From assembly GCF_026651855.1 (NCBI RefSeq), contig NZ_CP093281.1, positions 248,001 through 312,000 on the forward strand: DNA of 64,000 nucleotides. Direction: 5' to 3'. Position 1 is the first letter of the stretch, and the number at the start of each line of letters is the position of its first letter. Under the pieces are notes generated by a model. It was not told the DNA's origin. It made no database searches and was given only the letters and a program-made list of their open reading frames with translations. Made by a program: the position numbers and the translations under genes. Origin of the DNA: Pseudomonas silvicola. GTDB taxonomy: Bacteria; Pseudomonadota; Gammaproteobacteria; Pseudomonadales; Pseudomonadaceae. Positions 1-9,300 of this stretch are shown here, one piece after another.

Positions 1-747
1 GAGCCGTCGCCGCAGCGCACGCCCGTGTTGTACCAGGCGGGGGCATCGAGCCGTGGCAAACAGTTTGCCGCTGAGCATGCGGAGTGCGTGTTTGTTGCAG
101 CGCCGTCGAAAGTGTTGCTGAAGAAAACCGTTGCGGATATTCGTCGCCGAGCAGAAGAAGCAGGCCGCAATCCGCGCAGCATCCTGATTTTTAATCTGCA
201 AACAGTGATCGTCGGGGAGACCGATGCTGCCGCGCAGGCGAAGTGGAAGGAATATCAAAACTATGTCAGCTATGAAGGTGCGCTGGCACTGGTATCCGGC
301 TGGACCGGTATCGACTTCGGTCAATATCAACCGGACCAGGTGCTGAAGTACCTTCACACCAATGCCATCCAATCGGCAGTCGAAACGTTCTCCACTGCCG
401 ACCCTGATCGCCAATGGACGGTAAAAGCGCTGGCGGATTGGGTTGGCATTGGCGGTTTTGGCCCGTTGATAGTCGGCAGTGCAGAAACCGTCGCCGACGA
501 ATTGCAAAGTTGGGTTGAAGACACCGACGTTGATGGCTTTAACCTCGCCTACGCGTTGACGCATGAAACCTTTGAAGATGTGGTTGAACTGCTGATTCCT
601 GAGCTGCAAAAGCGCGGTGTTTACAAGAAGACGTATGCGGAAGGTACGCTGCGCGAGAAACTGTTTAACGCCGGACCCCAGTTAACCGCACCGCATCCCG
701 GCGTGGGCTATCGAGTGAAGCATTCGGTACTGCCGGAGGTCATATGA
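1..747 (+). CDS. LLM-class flavin-dependent monooxygenase, C-terminal part
   Basis: The reading frame is open from the first base, so the N-terminus lies outside the window. The visible 248 residues begin at a typical interior stretch (PSPQRTPVLYQAGAS) of the NtaA/SnaA/DszA/SfnG branch of bacterial-luciferase-like FMNH2-dependent monooxygenases. The segment GGFGPLIVGSAETVADELQ is the usual phosphate-binding and C-terminal barrel region. The family oxidises small organic molecules, often C-S or C-N bonds, using reduced flavin from a partner reductase. The stop overlaps the next start (ATGA), giving translational coupling to a MetN-like importer. Together with the SfnB-like gene downstream, this suggests use of an organosulfur compound. 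The exact substrate cannot be read from the sequence. Confidence 0.85.
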   Translation, partial: EPSPQRTPVLYQAGASSRGKQFAAEHAECVFVAAPSKVLLKKTVADIRRRAEEAGRNPRSILIFNLQTVIVGETDAAAQAKWKEYQNYVSYEGALALVSGWTGIDFGQYQPDQVLKYLHTNAIQSAVETFSTADPDRQWTVKALADWVGIGGFGPLIVGSAETVADELQSWVEDTDVDGFNLAYALTHETFEDVVELLIPELQKRGVYKKTYAEGTLREKLFNAGPQLTAPHPGVGYRVKHSVLPEVI

Positions 748-1761
748 TTGAAATTGACCAGTTGAGTAAGCATTACCGCACCGCGGATGGGCGCGTCACC
801 GAGGTGCTGAAAGCCATCAACTTGCAGGTACCACAGGCCAACATCACCGCTGTCGTTGGGCCCAGCGGCGCGGGAAAATCCACGCTGGCGAAGTGCATCA
901 GTTTACTGGAGCAGCCCAGCGCGGGCAGCATACGCGTCAATGGCAGCGATCTCTCGCGGCTGAATGGCGAAGCACTGCGACGCGCGCGCCGTTCGATTGG
1001 CACCGTTTTTCAATCTTCTGCCTTACTGCAGCGCAAAAGCGCCTGGGAAAATATCGCGCTGCCATTGCGTTATCTCGGCGTGGTCGAGCGGGATATTTCC
1101 GCACGCGTGGGTGAGTTGCTGGAGAGTGTTGGTCTGAGCCATAAAGCCAAAGCGTTTCCCGAGCAGCTATCGGGGGGCCAGCGTCAGCGTATTGGTATCG
1201 CTCGTGCGCTGGCGCTTCGCCCTTGCGTGCTGCTGGCCGACGAGGCGACGTCAGGACTGGATCCTGAAGCCACGGTTGCGGTGCTGGATTTGCTAAAGAA
1301 ACTGCGTGACGACTATAAGCTGGCAATCGTGCTGATCACTCACGAGATGGATGCAGTGCGTCAGGCGGCGGATGCGGTTGCCGAAATTCGCGATGGGCAG
1401 ATTGTGCAGTATGGCGTGCTGAAACAGTTACTGGCGCAGCCCGATTCCTCCTGGGGCAACGTCTGTTCCCACTGGTGGCGCAACCTGGCGTGGCGGAATT
1501 GATTCTGCAGCTGAGTTATCGCACAGATGTACCGGTCATCAGCGACTGGATCTCGCGTCTGAGTGTGCAGTTCAATCTGCGCATCGATCTGCTCGGCGCG
1601 CATGTTGAGCAGGTCAATGGTATTCAGGCCGGACGCTTGCAGGTAGGAATTCATTTCAGCAGGAGCGTGTGCCACTGGCGCGATTGCTGGCGCAGCTTGA
1701 ACAGTTTGGATTGGTTGCCAGCGTCTATGGCAGTGTCCATCAGTTGCGGGAGGCGGTATGA
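744..1761 (+). CDS. MetN-like ABC importer ATPase with NIL domain (frameshifted)
   Basis: This is an ATP-binding subunit of the methionine-uptake (MUT) ABC family. The Walker A motif GPSGAGKST is at residues 39-47, the signature LSGGQ at about 142-146, and a Walker B motif is followed by an ITHEMD switch. The first frame runs to about 1450. The C-terminal NIL-type domain continues in the next frame and finishes in the third (VPLARLLAQLEQFGLV...REAV) at 1761. Both changes fit one lost base each. The product energises the adjacent permease and binding protein. The linked monooxygenase suggests import of an organosulfur compound or methionine derivative rather than housekeeping methionine uptake. 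It overlaps both neighbours by four bases. Confidence 0.85.
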
Positions 1762-2471
1762 GCATTTCCGTGATAAGTCAGGATACGCCGTGGCTGGAAA
1801 TTCCGGCATTGATGTTACCTGCGATAGGTGAGACCGCGCTGATGGTCGGCATCGTGATGCTGTTCGTGGTGAGCTTCGGCGGTATCGTTGGCGTGGTGTT
1901 GTTTAACACCTCAGCACGTGGACTGTTTCCCACCGCGGCGTACATCGGGTGCTGAGCTGGATAGTGAATATGGGACGCTCGTTGCCGTTTCTGGTGTTAA
2001 TGGCGGCGATCATCCCGTTTACCTTCTGGCTGACCGGCACCACCATCGGCATCCCTGCGGCGGTGGTGCCGATGATTGCGGCGGGCATTCCGTTCTTTGG
2101 TCGTCTGGTGGATAACGCGCTGCGAGAACTGCCCGATGAAGTGACTGCGGTGGGGTTGGTGTGCGGTGGTTCGCGCTGGCAGATCATCCGTTCGGCGCAG
2201 CTGGTGAGGAGCATTACCTGCTGTTGTTGCCGCCATCACCCTCAACCTGATTTCCATGATCGAATACTCCGCCATCGCTGGCACCATCGGCGCGGGCGGT
2301 ATCGGTTATTTAGCCGTGGTGTACGGCTATCAGCGCTTCGACAACCACATCATGATCGCCACCATCGTGGTGCTGATCGCTTTGATACAAACCATTCAAT
2401 TTATCGGTGACCGTTTAGTCGCAATTCTACGCCATCTTCAGGGATATCACGATGACAACACAAGAATTTGA
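1758..2471 (+). CDS. MetI-like ABC permease (frameshifted)
   Basis: Hydrophobic inner-membrane permease of the MetI family. The pieces are an N-terminal stretch ending near 1955, a central stretch with the EAA-type loop region (DNALRELPDEVTAVGLVCGG) and a C-terminal stretch with GTIGAGGIGYLAVVYGYQRF. The first break is explained by one lost C near 1948. The second, near 2210, needs more than one base. It starts at ATGA overlapping the ATPase and runs about 20 bases into the binding-protein gene, so the three subunits are probably co-translated. Confidence 0.82.
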
Positions 2472-3325
2472 GTTACGTAAGACGCGCCGCTGGCCGTGGC
2501 TGCTACTGATTATAGTGGTCATTATTGGCTCGCCGCCGCAGGGTTCTGGCGCAGTCAGCAACCGCAAGCGGTGGTCTTTGGCACCACGCTACAAATCCAC
2601 TTTGAACCGGCAATGGCGGGAGAACAGAAGTTGATTGAATATGTTGGCGAGCACATCGCGCCGGATTATGGTCTGAAGCTGGAAGCGGTGGGCGTGCAGG
2701 ATCCGGTGCAGGCGGATCGCGCCGTGGCGCAAGGACAATATGCGGCAACCGTCTATCAGCACCAGTGGTGGTTAAAGCAGGTGGTGGATGCCAACGGTTT
2801 CCAGCTCACCTCTGCCTTACCGCTGTTCCAGTGGGCATTCGGCGTCTACTCCGATCGCTATAAATCCATAGCCGACCTGCCGCAGAGGGCCACCATTGTG
2901 GTGCCGGATGATGGCGCCAACCAGGGCCAGGCATTGTGGCTGCTGGCACGTCAGGGTTTGATCTACACTCGATCCCAAGGTTGAACCGCGTACCGCCAAA
3001 TTAAAAACATTGTCGGTAATCCGCATGGCTTCGTCTTCAAAGAACTCGATTTGCTAACCATGCCACGCGCGTTGAATTCGGTGGACGCGGCGATTGGCTA
3101 TGTTTCTCAGTTTGATGCCGGAAAAGTGCCGCGTGATAAAGGCATTCTGTTCCTCCGGCACCGCGTACTTTTGCCTCGCAGTTGGTGATTGGTACGCCCT
3201 ATCTGGAGCAGGAGAATATCGTAAAGTTAAAACAGGCGTTCTCCGATCCTCGCGTTCAGCAGTGGCTGAAAACGACGGATGATCCGTTAGTTAAAGGCGT
3301 ATTAGTGCCGGTCTCTGCAGACTAA
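2452..3325 (+). CDS. MetQ/NlpA-like substrate-binding protein (frameshifted)
   Basis: Extracytoplasmic binding protein for the MetNIQ-type importer. It starts with a charged tail and one hydrophobic segment (WPWLLLIIVVIIGLAAAGF), which looks more like a membrane anchor than a cleavable lipoprotein signal because no lipobox is evident. The lipoprotein_9 fold follows: FGTTLQIHFEP, GLKLEAVGVQDPVQADRAV, YQHQWWLKQV, then a C-terminal piece ending VKGVLVPVSAD. Breaks near 2530, 2960, 2998 and 3150 split it. At least the first is one missing base and the third sits in a run of A. It is the last gene before a 176-base gap. Confidence 0.8.
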
Positions 3326-3397
3326 TTTCCTGGTAAGTTACCTCTTCACTCCGCTCGCGATGCGCGTCCGGGATTTTGTGTTTGAAAGTTTTTATAT

Positions 3398-3426
3398 TAT
3401 TGATTTTAAACAATTTAATATCAATA
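3398..3426. promoter_or_regulatory. AT-rich inverted repeat upstream of the MFS gene
   Basis: Seven-base arms TATTGAT and ATCAATA are separated by 15 AT-rich bases, about 75-105 bases before the MFS start and after the end of the importer genes. The position suits a regulator operator or promoter element for the downstream pair. The protein that would bind it is unknown. AT-rich DNA produces such repeats by chance. Confidence 0.3.
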
Positions 3427-3501
3427 TTTGTTGCTTTGGACCTGATGGGTAAGCGCTTATAACAACCTCACCTGCACAACTAAAAAACATCTTGAGGCAT
3501 T

Positions 3502-4932
3502 ATGAGTACCGTTTCTTTCGAAAACACCTTACCGGCGTCTGAGCCGGTTCGTTCGGTCAGTGATGTGGCAAGGCTGATCAACACCCGCAGTGACAAAAAT
3601 AATTATGCGCGCATGATTGTGTTCCTCGCGCTCGGCGGCGTCTTCCTCGATGCCTACGATCTCACCACGCTCTCTTATGGAATTGACGATGTGGTACGTG
3701 AATTCCAGCTTTCTCCTCTTCTCACCGGATTGGTGACGTCCTCAATCATGGTCGGCACCATCGTCGGTAATCTCATTGGTGGCTGGCTGACCGACAAATA
3801 TGGCCGTTACTCGGTGTTTATGGCCGATATGCTGTTCTTCGTGGTCTCCGCCATCGCAGCGGGATTAGCGCCCAATGTCTGGGTACTGATTGGCGCACGT
3901 TTCCTGATGGGGATTGGCGTGGGGATCGATTTGCCGGTGGCGATGTCCTATCTGGCAGAGTTCTCGAAATTTGCTGGCAAAGGCAACAAAGCCGCGCGAC
4001 TCGCCGCCTGGTGCCCGATGTGGTACGCCGCGTCAACGGTGTGTTTCCTGCTGATCTTCGCGCTCTACTTCCTGTTACCGAAAGAGCATCTTGACTGGTT
4101 GTGGCGCGCATCACTGCTGTTCGGGGCCGTTCCTGCGTTGTTGATCATCGCGGTACGCAGCAAATTTATGAACGAATCACCGCTGTGGGCAGCCAATCAG
4201 GGGGATCTTAAATCTGCGGTGCGTATTTTGCGTGACTCTTACGGTATTCATGCGCATGAAGCGGAACCCGAAGCACCACCAGCAGAAGCGGCACCCAAGG
4301 TAAGTTTCCGCGTGCTGTTCCAGAAACCCTGGCGTGAACGCACCATCGTGGCAGGCGTGATGAACATCTGCATCTCGTTTGAATACACCGCGATCGCCTT
4401 CTTCCTGCCTTCGATCCTCGCGCAGTTCCTCGGCGCGGGCGTGTTTGAAACGATCTCCGCATCGCTCGGCCTGAACGCGCTGTTTGCTTTCACCGGCGGT
4501 CTGCTGGGCATGCGTCTGGCCTGGAAATATCCGTCTCGCCATGTGGCAATGGCCGGATTTGCACTGCAGTTCTTCGCACTGATTGCATTGGCATTGATTG
4601 GGCACCCTGAAGCGATTGCGGGGATTGTGTTTGCGGTGCTGATGCTTGGCTTGTGGTTGTTTGCTGAAGGCTTTGGCCCGGGTGCGCAGCTGATGGTCTA
4701 TCCGGCGCTCTCTTATCCAACTTCCATTCGCGCTACTGGCGTGGGCTTCAGTCGTGCGCTGTCAGGGATTGGCAGCGCGCTGGCGCTGTTTATTCTGCCG
4801 ATTCTGCAGGCGGCGCTGGGCACCAATATGTTCTGGGTGGTGTCGCTTGCCGCCATCATCCCGATCTTTTTCCCTCGCGGTGCGCCACGAACCGACGCGC
4901 CACGACATCGACGATCTTTCTCATCAGAGTGA
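3502..4932 (+). CDS. Major facilitator superfamily transporter (sugar/aromatic-acid porter type)
   Basis: A 12-helix secondary carrier of about 476 residues, almost intact. The first half carries the MFS motif GGWLTDKYGRYSVF between helices 2 and 3 and the helix-1 phrase LGGVFLDAYDLTTLSYGID, typical of metabolite:H+ symporters. A cytoplasmic loop rich in Glu/Pro/Ala (residues about 250-268) separates the halves. The last 25 residues look scrambled, and the next frame gives a more family-like tail (RHEPTRHDIDDLSHQSD), so one base is probably missing near 4870. It lies two bases before an SfnB-like gene and follows the MetNIQ-like genes. A role in moving an organosulfur or aromatic compound is inferred. 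Confidence 0.85.
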   Translation: MSTVSFENTLPASEPVRSVSDVARLINTRSDKNNYARMIVFLALGGVFLDAYDLTTLSYGIDDVVREFQLSPLLTGLVTSSIMVGTIVGNLIGGWLTDKYGRYSVFMADMLFFVVSAIAAGLAPNVWVLIGARFLMGIGVGIDLPVAMSYLAEFSKFAGKGNKAARLAAWCPMWYAASTVCFLLIFALYFLLPKEHLDWLWRASLLFGAVPALLIIAVRSKFMNESPLWAANQGDLKSAVRILRDSYGIHAHEAEPEAPPAEAAPKVSFRVLFQKPWRERTIVAGVMNICISFEYTAIAFFLPSILAQFLGAGVFETISASLGLNALFAFTGGLLGMRLAWKYPSRHVAMAGFALQFFALIALALIGHPEAIAGIVFAVLMLGLWLFAEGFGPGAQLMVYPALSYPTSIRATGVGFSRALSGIGSALALFILPILQAALGTNMFWVVSLAAIIPIFFPRGAPRTDAPRHRRSFSSE

Positions 4933-4934
4933 TT

Positions 4935-6134
4935 ATGAACCAACTTTCTACAGGCACCGATTACGCTGCGCTGGCGGCGCATTTCCGCCCACTGTTTGAT
5001 CGTATTGCTGAAGGCGCAGTGGAGCGCGAACGCAGCCGCACCTGCCCCATGAAGCAATCACCTGGTTAAAAGAGGCGGGCTTCGCACGGTACGCATCCCG
5101 GAAAGAGCAGGGCGGGTGGGGCGCACGCTACCGCAGCTGTTCCAATTGCTTACCGAACTGGCGGAAGCGGATTCCAATCTGCCGCAGGCATTACGTGCGC
5201 ACTTTGCATTTGTCGAGGACCGCCTCAACCAGCCCGCGAGTGCAGAGCGCGATCGCTGGTTCCGCCGTTTTATCGATGGCGAGCTGGTGGGCAGCGGCTG
5301 GACAGAAATTGGCACAGTCAAACTCGGGGATGTGATTACCCGCGTCACGCCCGCCTCAAATGGCTGGACGCTCAACGGCGAGAAGTTTTACAGCACGGGC
5401 ACGTTGTTTGCGGACTGGATTGATGTGTATACGACGCAACGATAACCAGGGTGATGTCATCGCTCTAAGCACCACCAACCTGTATAACGCGTGAAGACGA
5501 TTGATGGTTTCGGCCAGCGCTTGACCGGCAGCGGCACCACACACGCTTTGACAACGCTCACGTCGAGCAGGAACACGTCTTCGATTTCGCCACGCGCTTC
5601 CGCTATCAAACCGCGTTCTATCAACATGTGCTATTAACACTAGCCGATCGGAGGGCAGTCGCACGCGATGGTGCAAAAGCGGTGGCCGCCCGCAATCGTA
5701 TTTACAGCCACAGCAACGGCGATTCATCACGTCAGGATGTGCAGGTGCTACAGGTCATCGGTGAGATCACCAGCCTGGCGTTTGCCGTCGAAGCGACGGT
5801 GATCCGCGCCGCACATTCACTGCAATCAGCGTATGAAGCGCACTTAAGCAGCGACGAAGCGCAACTTCTGGCAGTGAATGCGCTGGCAGAAGCTGAAGCG
5901 GGTCAGGCACAGGTGATCGCCAGTGAGCTGGTACCACGCGCAGCAACTGAGTTGTTTAACGCGATCGGCGCGTCGGATACGCGTATCAGCAAAGCGCTAG
6001 ACCGCCACTGGCGTAATGCGCGTACCGTCTCGTCACACAATCCGGTGATCTATAAAGCACGTGACATCGGTGGCTGGAAGGTTAACGGGACGCCGCCGAC
6101 AGGGATCTGGCAAATTGGGCGCGGGGAAGGGTAA
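4935..6134 (+). CDS. SfnB-like acyl-CoA dehydrogenase-family oxidoreductase (frameshifted)
   Basis: Flavoprotein of the acyl-CoA dehydrogenase superfamily, close to the SfnB/DszC group that acts in sulfur acquisition. The product starts MNQLSTGTDYAALAAHFRP. After three early breaks it gives the N-terminal helical domain (LPQLFQLLTELAEADSNLPQALRAHF), the beta domain (GSGWTEIGTVKLGDVITRV...LNGEKFYSTGT), and the C-terminal helical bundle (GEITSLAFAVEATVIRAAHSL...ATELFNAIGASDT) ending WQIGRGEG. The RNARTVSSHNP phrase near the end is typical of this branch. Length after correction is about 400 residues, which is normal. The pairing with an LLM monooxygenase parallels dimethyl-sulfone and related desulfurisation systems. 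The substrate is inferred only. Confidence 0.82.
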
Positions 6135-6147
6135 AACATTTCATGCC

Positions 6148-6165
6148 GGGCGGCTTGAGCCGCCC
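6148..6165. terminator. GC-rich hairpin between convergent genes
   Basis: Arms GGGCGGC and GCCGCCC around a TTGA loop form a seven-pair GC stem between the SfnB-like stop and the end of the opposing LysR gene. There is no long T run on either side, so it is a plausible but imperfect bidirectional terminator. Confidence 0.5.
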
Positions 6166-6169
6166 ACTT

Positions 6170-7016
6170 CTAATACAACGTTTTTAAACTGTCCTGAATC
6201 ACATTCAGCGCCGTGGTGACATTGGAATTTGGCCGCCGCGTGACAAACAAACCATATGTCACTTTTACACGGCCTGCGCGACATTCACCAGACGCATACT
6301 GTCATGACGAATGAGTTCCGCTGGCAGCATGGCCACACCCAATCCGCCTTCAACAGCGGGGATGATCGCACCCAGGTTGGAGCTGGTTACCGCGATCCTA
6401 AACTCCTTGCCTGCTTCAATCAGCGCATCAAACATCGCGTCGCCATGAACAAGGTTCACCGCAAACAATAGCATCGACCGTCAGCGCCTATCCCAGGGAT
6501 AGTCAATTCCGCACACCCAATGCAGGTCGATCTCCCAACTGGTTAACGGGTCTTCGCTGAAACCGGCGGTCAGACCCAAGACCATATCAAACGCGCTCTC
6601 CTGCCAACGTCTGGCGAGGATGTGATCGCTCTCAATGGAAAGCTCGATGTGCAGACCCGGACACAATCTTCTCAGCCTGCCAAGTGCAAAGGGGAGCAAA
6701 CTCGATGCCACATCTTCGGACATACCGATGCGAAGCGTTCCGGCGGGCGTACTTTCACTCAGTTGCGCGACCGCCATTTCCCCCAACGCGAGAATTCGCA
6801 CCGCAAAACTGAGCAGCACTTCTCCCTCTTTGGTGGGGACGACGCCGCGTCCTGTACGACGCAGCAAACGCTGGCCTGTATGTTCCTCTAGTCGACGAAT
6901 CTGTGCACTGAGTGCGGATTGGGCGCAACGTCCGGCCTGGCGCGTGTCAGGCTGCGGTGATGACAAACGGCAACGAAAGTACGAAGCAGCGCGGGTTCAA
7001 AATTGTCCGATATCAT
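6170..7016 (-). CDS. LysR-family transcriptional regulator (frameshifted)
   Basis: The N-terminal helix-turn-helix (LRTFVAVCHHRSLTRA, then AQSALSAQIRRLEEHTGQ) is followed by the effector domain (LRIGMSEDVASSLLPFALGRL) and a C-terminal part (IPAVEGGLGVAMLPAELI). The last 30 residues (KVTYGLFVTRRPNSNVTTAL) follow a break in a TTTT run near 6260. The start ATG at 7016 precedes DNFEPALLRTF. LysR proteins bind upstream DNA as tetramers and respond to a small co-inducer. It is convergent to the organosulfur operon and divergent from the reductase at 7.1 kb, so it most directly faces the latter. Confidence 0.85.
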
Positions 7017-7124
7017 GATGGGGTTATGTCTGATACATGTGAATGCAGCCTACCAACATATCATCAGCTTCGCTACGCTTTATCTACCGATCATTATTCG
7101 TATTCAGCAGTGTGGAGAGCAGAG

Positions 7125-8082
7125 ATGAAAGCAGTCACTTACCCCCAACCAGGAGGTCCAGAGGTTTTACAACTGGTGGATGTCGTTGAACCTTCGATTA
7201 CTCAGGATGAGCTGCTGGTGGCGGTGGAAGCCATTAGTGTTGAGGGTGGCGATATCATTTCGCGCAATAGTCAGCACTTACAAGCGGGCGAGTCACTTGG
7301 CTATGCGGCGGCAGGAACCATTCTTGCCATCGGTTCAAACGTGACGGGATTTAAGATCGGTCAGAAAGTGGCAACGTTTAACTGGCGAGGTGCCTATGCA
7401 GAACGTCGCGCTGTCGCTGCCTATAACTGTTTCCTGTTCCAGATGGCCTGGATGCGCGCATTGCTGCCGCCATTCCGGTGGGGCCAGGCACCGCTGCATG
7501 GGCGTTTCATTTAGGTCAGCTGCAGCCAGGCCAAACCGTACTCATTCTCGGCGCGGCGGGCGGGGTGGGCATGGCTGCCGTCCAACTGGCATCCCGCATG
7601 GGTGCCCGGGTGATCGGAATCGGTACGCGTCCCGAATCACTGGAAAAATTACGTGAATTTGGCCTCAATGACGCCATTGTGGTGGGTGACAAGCAGGCTG
7701 GCGAGCAGGTGCGGGAATTGCTGGGCGGCAATAAAGTGGATTTGCTGATCGATACCATCGGCGGCGCAGCATTGTCAGATGGCATTGAAGTATTAAAAGA
7801 CGGCGGGTCGGCGGTTCTGATCGGCATTCTCGCTGACGTAATCAGATGGTCGATGCGGAATATCTGCTGTTGCACCGTATTACGTTGATCGGATGCTTGC
7901 TGGGACCAGAATGGGGTGAAAAACAGATTGCCCGCGATTTGGTGAATGAACTGATGGTGATGGCGGCGAAAGGCGAACTGATCGTGCCTATCGATAGTAC
8001 TTTCCCGCTGGAAAAGGTGGTTGAAGCGCATCAACGAGCAGAAACGCGTGGGCGTTTAGGCAGAGTGTTTATCACTGTTTAA
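7125..8082 (+). CDS. Quinone oxidoreductase-like zinc-independent alcohol dehydrogenase (frameshifted)
   Basis: Medium-chain dehydrogenase/reductase of the QOR/zeta-crystallin type. It has an N-terminal GroES-like domain (MKAVTYPQPGGPEVLQLVDV...GYAAAGTILAIGSNV), a Rossmann glycine motif (LGAAGGVGMAAVQLA), and a C-terminal segment with PLEKVVEAHQRAETRGRLGR. The catalytic and structural zinc cysteines of true alcohol dehydrogenases are absent. Two breaks, near 7430 and 7840, each fit one missing base. Such enzymes reduce quinones or activated alkenes with NADPH. It is divergent from the LysR gene and converges on ssuA. The ATG at 7125 follows a GAGAGCAGAG ribosome-binding region. Confidence 0.85.
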
Positions 8083-8114
8083 CGGTGCGGCCGCAAAGGT
8101 CAAAGGCCGACACT

Positions 8115-8144
8115 ACCTGGTCACTGCTTATCCAGTGACCAGGT
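8115..8144. terminator. Perfect 12-bp hairpin overlapping the ssuA end
   Basis: Arms ACCTGGTCACTG and CAGTGACCAGGT with a six-base loop are perfectly complementary. The hairpin includes the last codons and stop of the leftward ssuA gene and lies 33 bases after the rightward reductase. No T tract follows, so it may act as a bidirectional stop or an mRNA 3' stabiliser. Confidence 0.5.
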
Positions 8145-9068
8145 CGCACTGCGCACATCCACTTTCACCGGCAACAATCCAACACGGGTGAAGGTATCCG
8201 CTAGCGCCTGCTGTTCATCGAACACCTGCGGCGTCATACGCGTAGCGCCATACGGCAGGCGTTTCAACGTGGTCTGCCAGATTGCTTTATCTAACCCGGT
8301 CGATTTGGACAGAGTCGCGGCAGCCTCATCCTGATTGGCGTTCGCCCAGTCACTCAATTTGCTCAATTCATCCACCACCTGTTTCGCGGTGTCAGGATGG
8401 CCTTCGGCAAAGGGGCGGCTGGCGAGATAGAAGGTGTAATGCGGCACCAAACCTGCTGCATTACGGATTTCACGTGCATCGGCATTCGCTTCCACTTCTG
8501 CGAGGAACGGATCCCAAATCACCCACGCATCAATCGCGCCTTTCTGGAAGGCGGCGCGCGCATCAGCTGGTGGCAGGTAAACGGGTTTCACGTCCTTATA
8601 ATTCAGTCCGGCATCTTCCAGCGCTTTCACCAGCAAATAATTCACGTCAGAACCCTTGTTCAATCCAACGCGCTTACCATTCAAATCCGCCACGCTTTTG
8701 ATCGGCGAATCTTTAGGTACCACGATGGCTTCGGTTTTGGGGTTAGCAGGGGAGTGACCGAGGTAAATCAAATCCGCTTTGGCAGCCTGCGCGAAAGCGG
8801 GTGGAGCATCGCCGGTGGCGGCTAAATCGATGCTGCCCACGTTTAGCCCTTCCAGCATCTGCGGCCCGGCCGGAAATTCTACCCAGCGGACATTGATGCC
8901 TTTCTTCTTGAAGGTTTCATCCAGCGTGCCGCGATACTTCAGCAGCGCAAAAATATTGGCTTTCTGATAGCCGATGGTCACGCTTTCTGGTTTAGCGGCA
9001 AAGGCGTGCGCAGAGAGCAGGCCAAAACTAAGCGCCAACGCGCTCAGAGCAGGAATTTTTGTTTGCAT
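8121..9068 (-). CDS. ssuA: Aliphatic sulfonate ABC transporter periplasmic binding protein
   Basis: Intact 315-residue secreted protein with a signal peptide (MQTKIPALSALALSFGLLSAHAFA, probable cleavage after AFA near residue 24). The SsuA/TauA fold follows: SVTIGYQKANIFALLKYRG, EFPAGPQMLEGLNVGSIDLA, GDAPPAFAQAAKADLIYLG, LNGKRVGLNKGSDVNYLL. It captures alkanesulfonates in the periplasm for the SsuBC importer when sulfate is scarce. No ssuB, ssuC or ssuD gene is next to it here, so it must work with a transporter elsewhere or be a spare receptor. In enterobacteria ssu genes are normally under Cbl/CysB control. I see no confident site for those here. Confidence 0.92.
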   Translation of the reverse strand: MQTKIPALSALALSFGLLSAHAFAAKPESVTIGYQKANIFALLKYRGTLDETFKKKGINVRWVEFPAGPQMLEGLNVGSIDLAATGDAPPAFAQAAKADLIYLGHSPANPKTEAIVVPKDSPIKSVADLNGKRVGLNKGSDVNYLLVKALEDAGLNYKDVKPVYLPPADARAAFQKGAIDAWVIWDPFLAEVEANADAREIRNAAGLVPHYTFYLASRPFAEGHPDTAKQVVDELSKLSDWANANQDEAAATLSKSTGLDKAIWQTTLKRLPYGATRMTPQVFDEQQALADTFTRVGLLPVKVDVRSATWSLDKQ

Positions 9069-9185
9069 GATGAGTCTCTCGTGGATTTTTTCACCATAGC
9101 AAAGCGCTTATATAACCAATAAATAACGAATTTCGATCGCTTATAACCTAATTTTTTGTGATCAAGATCATTCACTGTAATCAGC

Positions 9186-9268
9186 ATGTCATCTTGATTT
9201 GCATAGATGCCCAGATAATTAGCACGGTAATAATTTGTATAACAAATCAAAATGTCATCTCGATATGC
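9186..9268. promoter_or_regulatory. Direct repeat in the ssuA/FUSC divergent promoter region
   Basis: ATGTCATCTTGATTTGC (9186-9202) recurs as ATGTCATCTCGATATGC (9252-9268), 15 of 17 bases identical and 66 bases apart. Between them lies the small inverted repeat ATTTGT-ATA-ACAAAT (9233-9247). The 230-base region separates two divergent genes and contains no coding signal. The paired sites could be bound by a shared regulator. Its identity is unknown. Confidence 0.4.
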
Positions 9269-9300
9269 TTCTGTCAGGATAGGCGCTTACGTTGCCTGCT

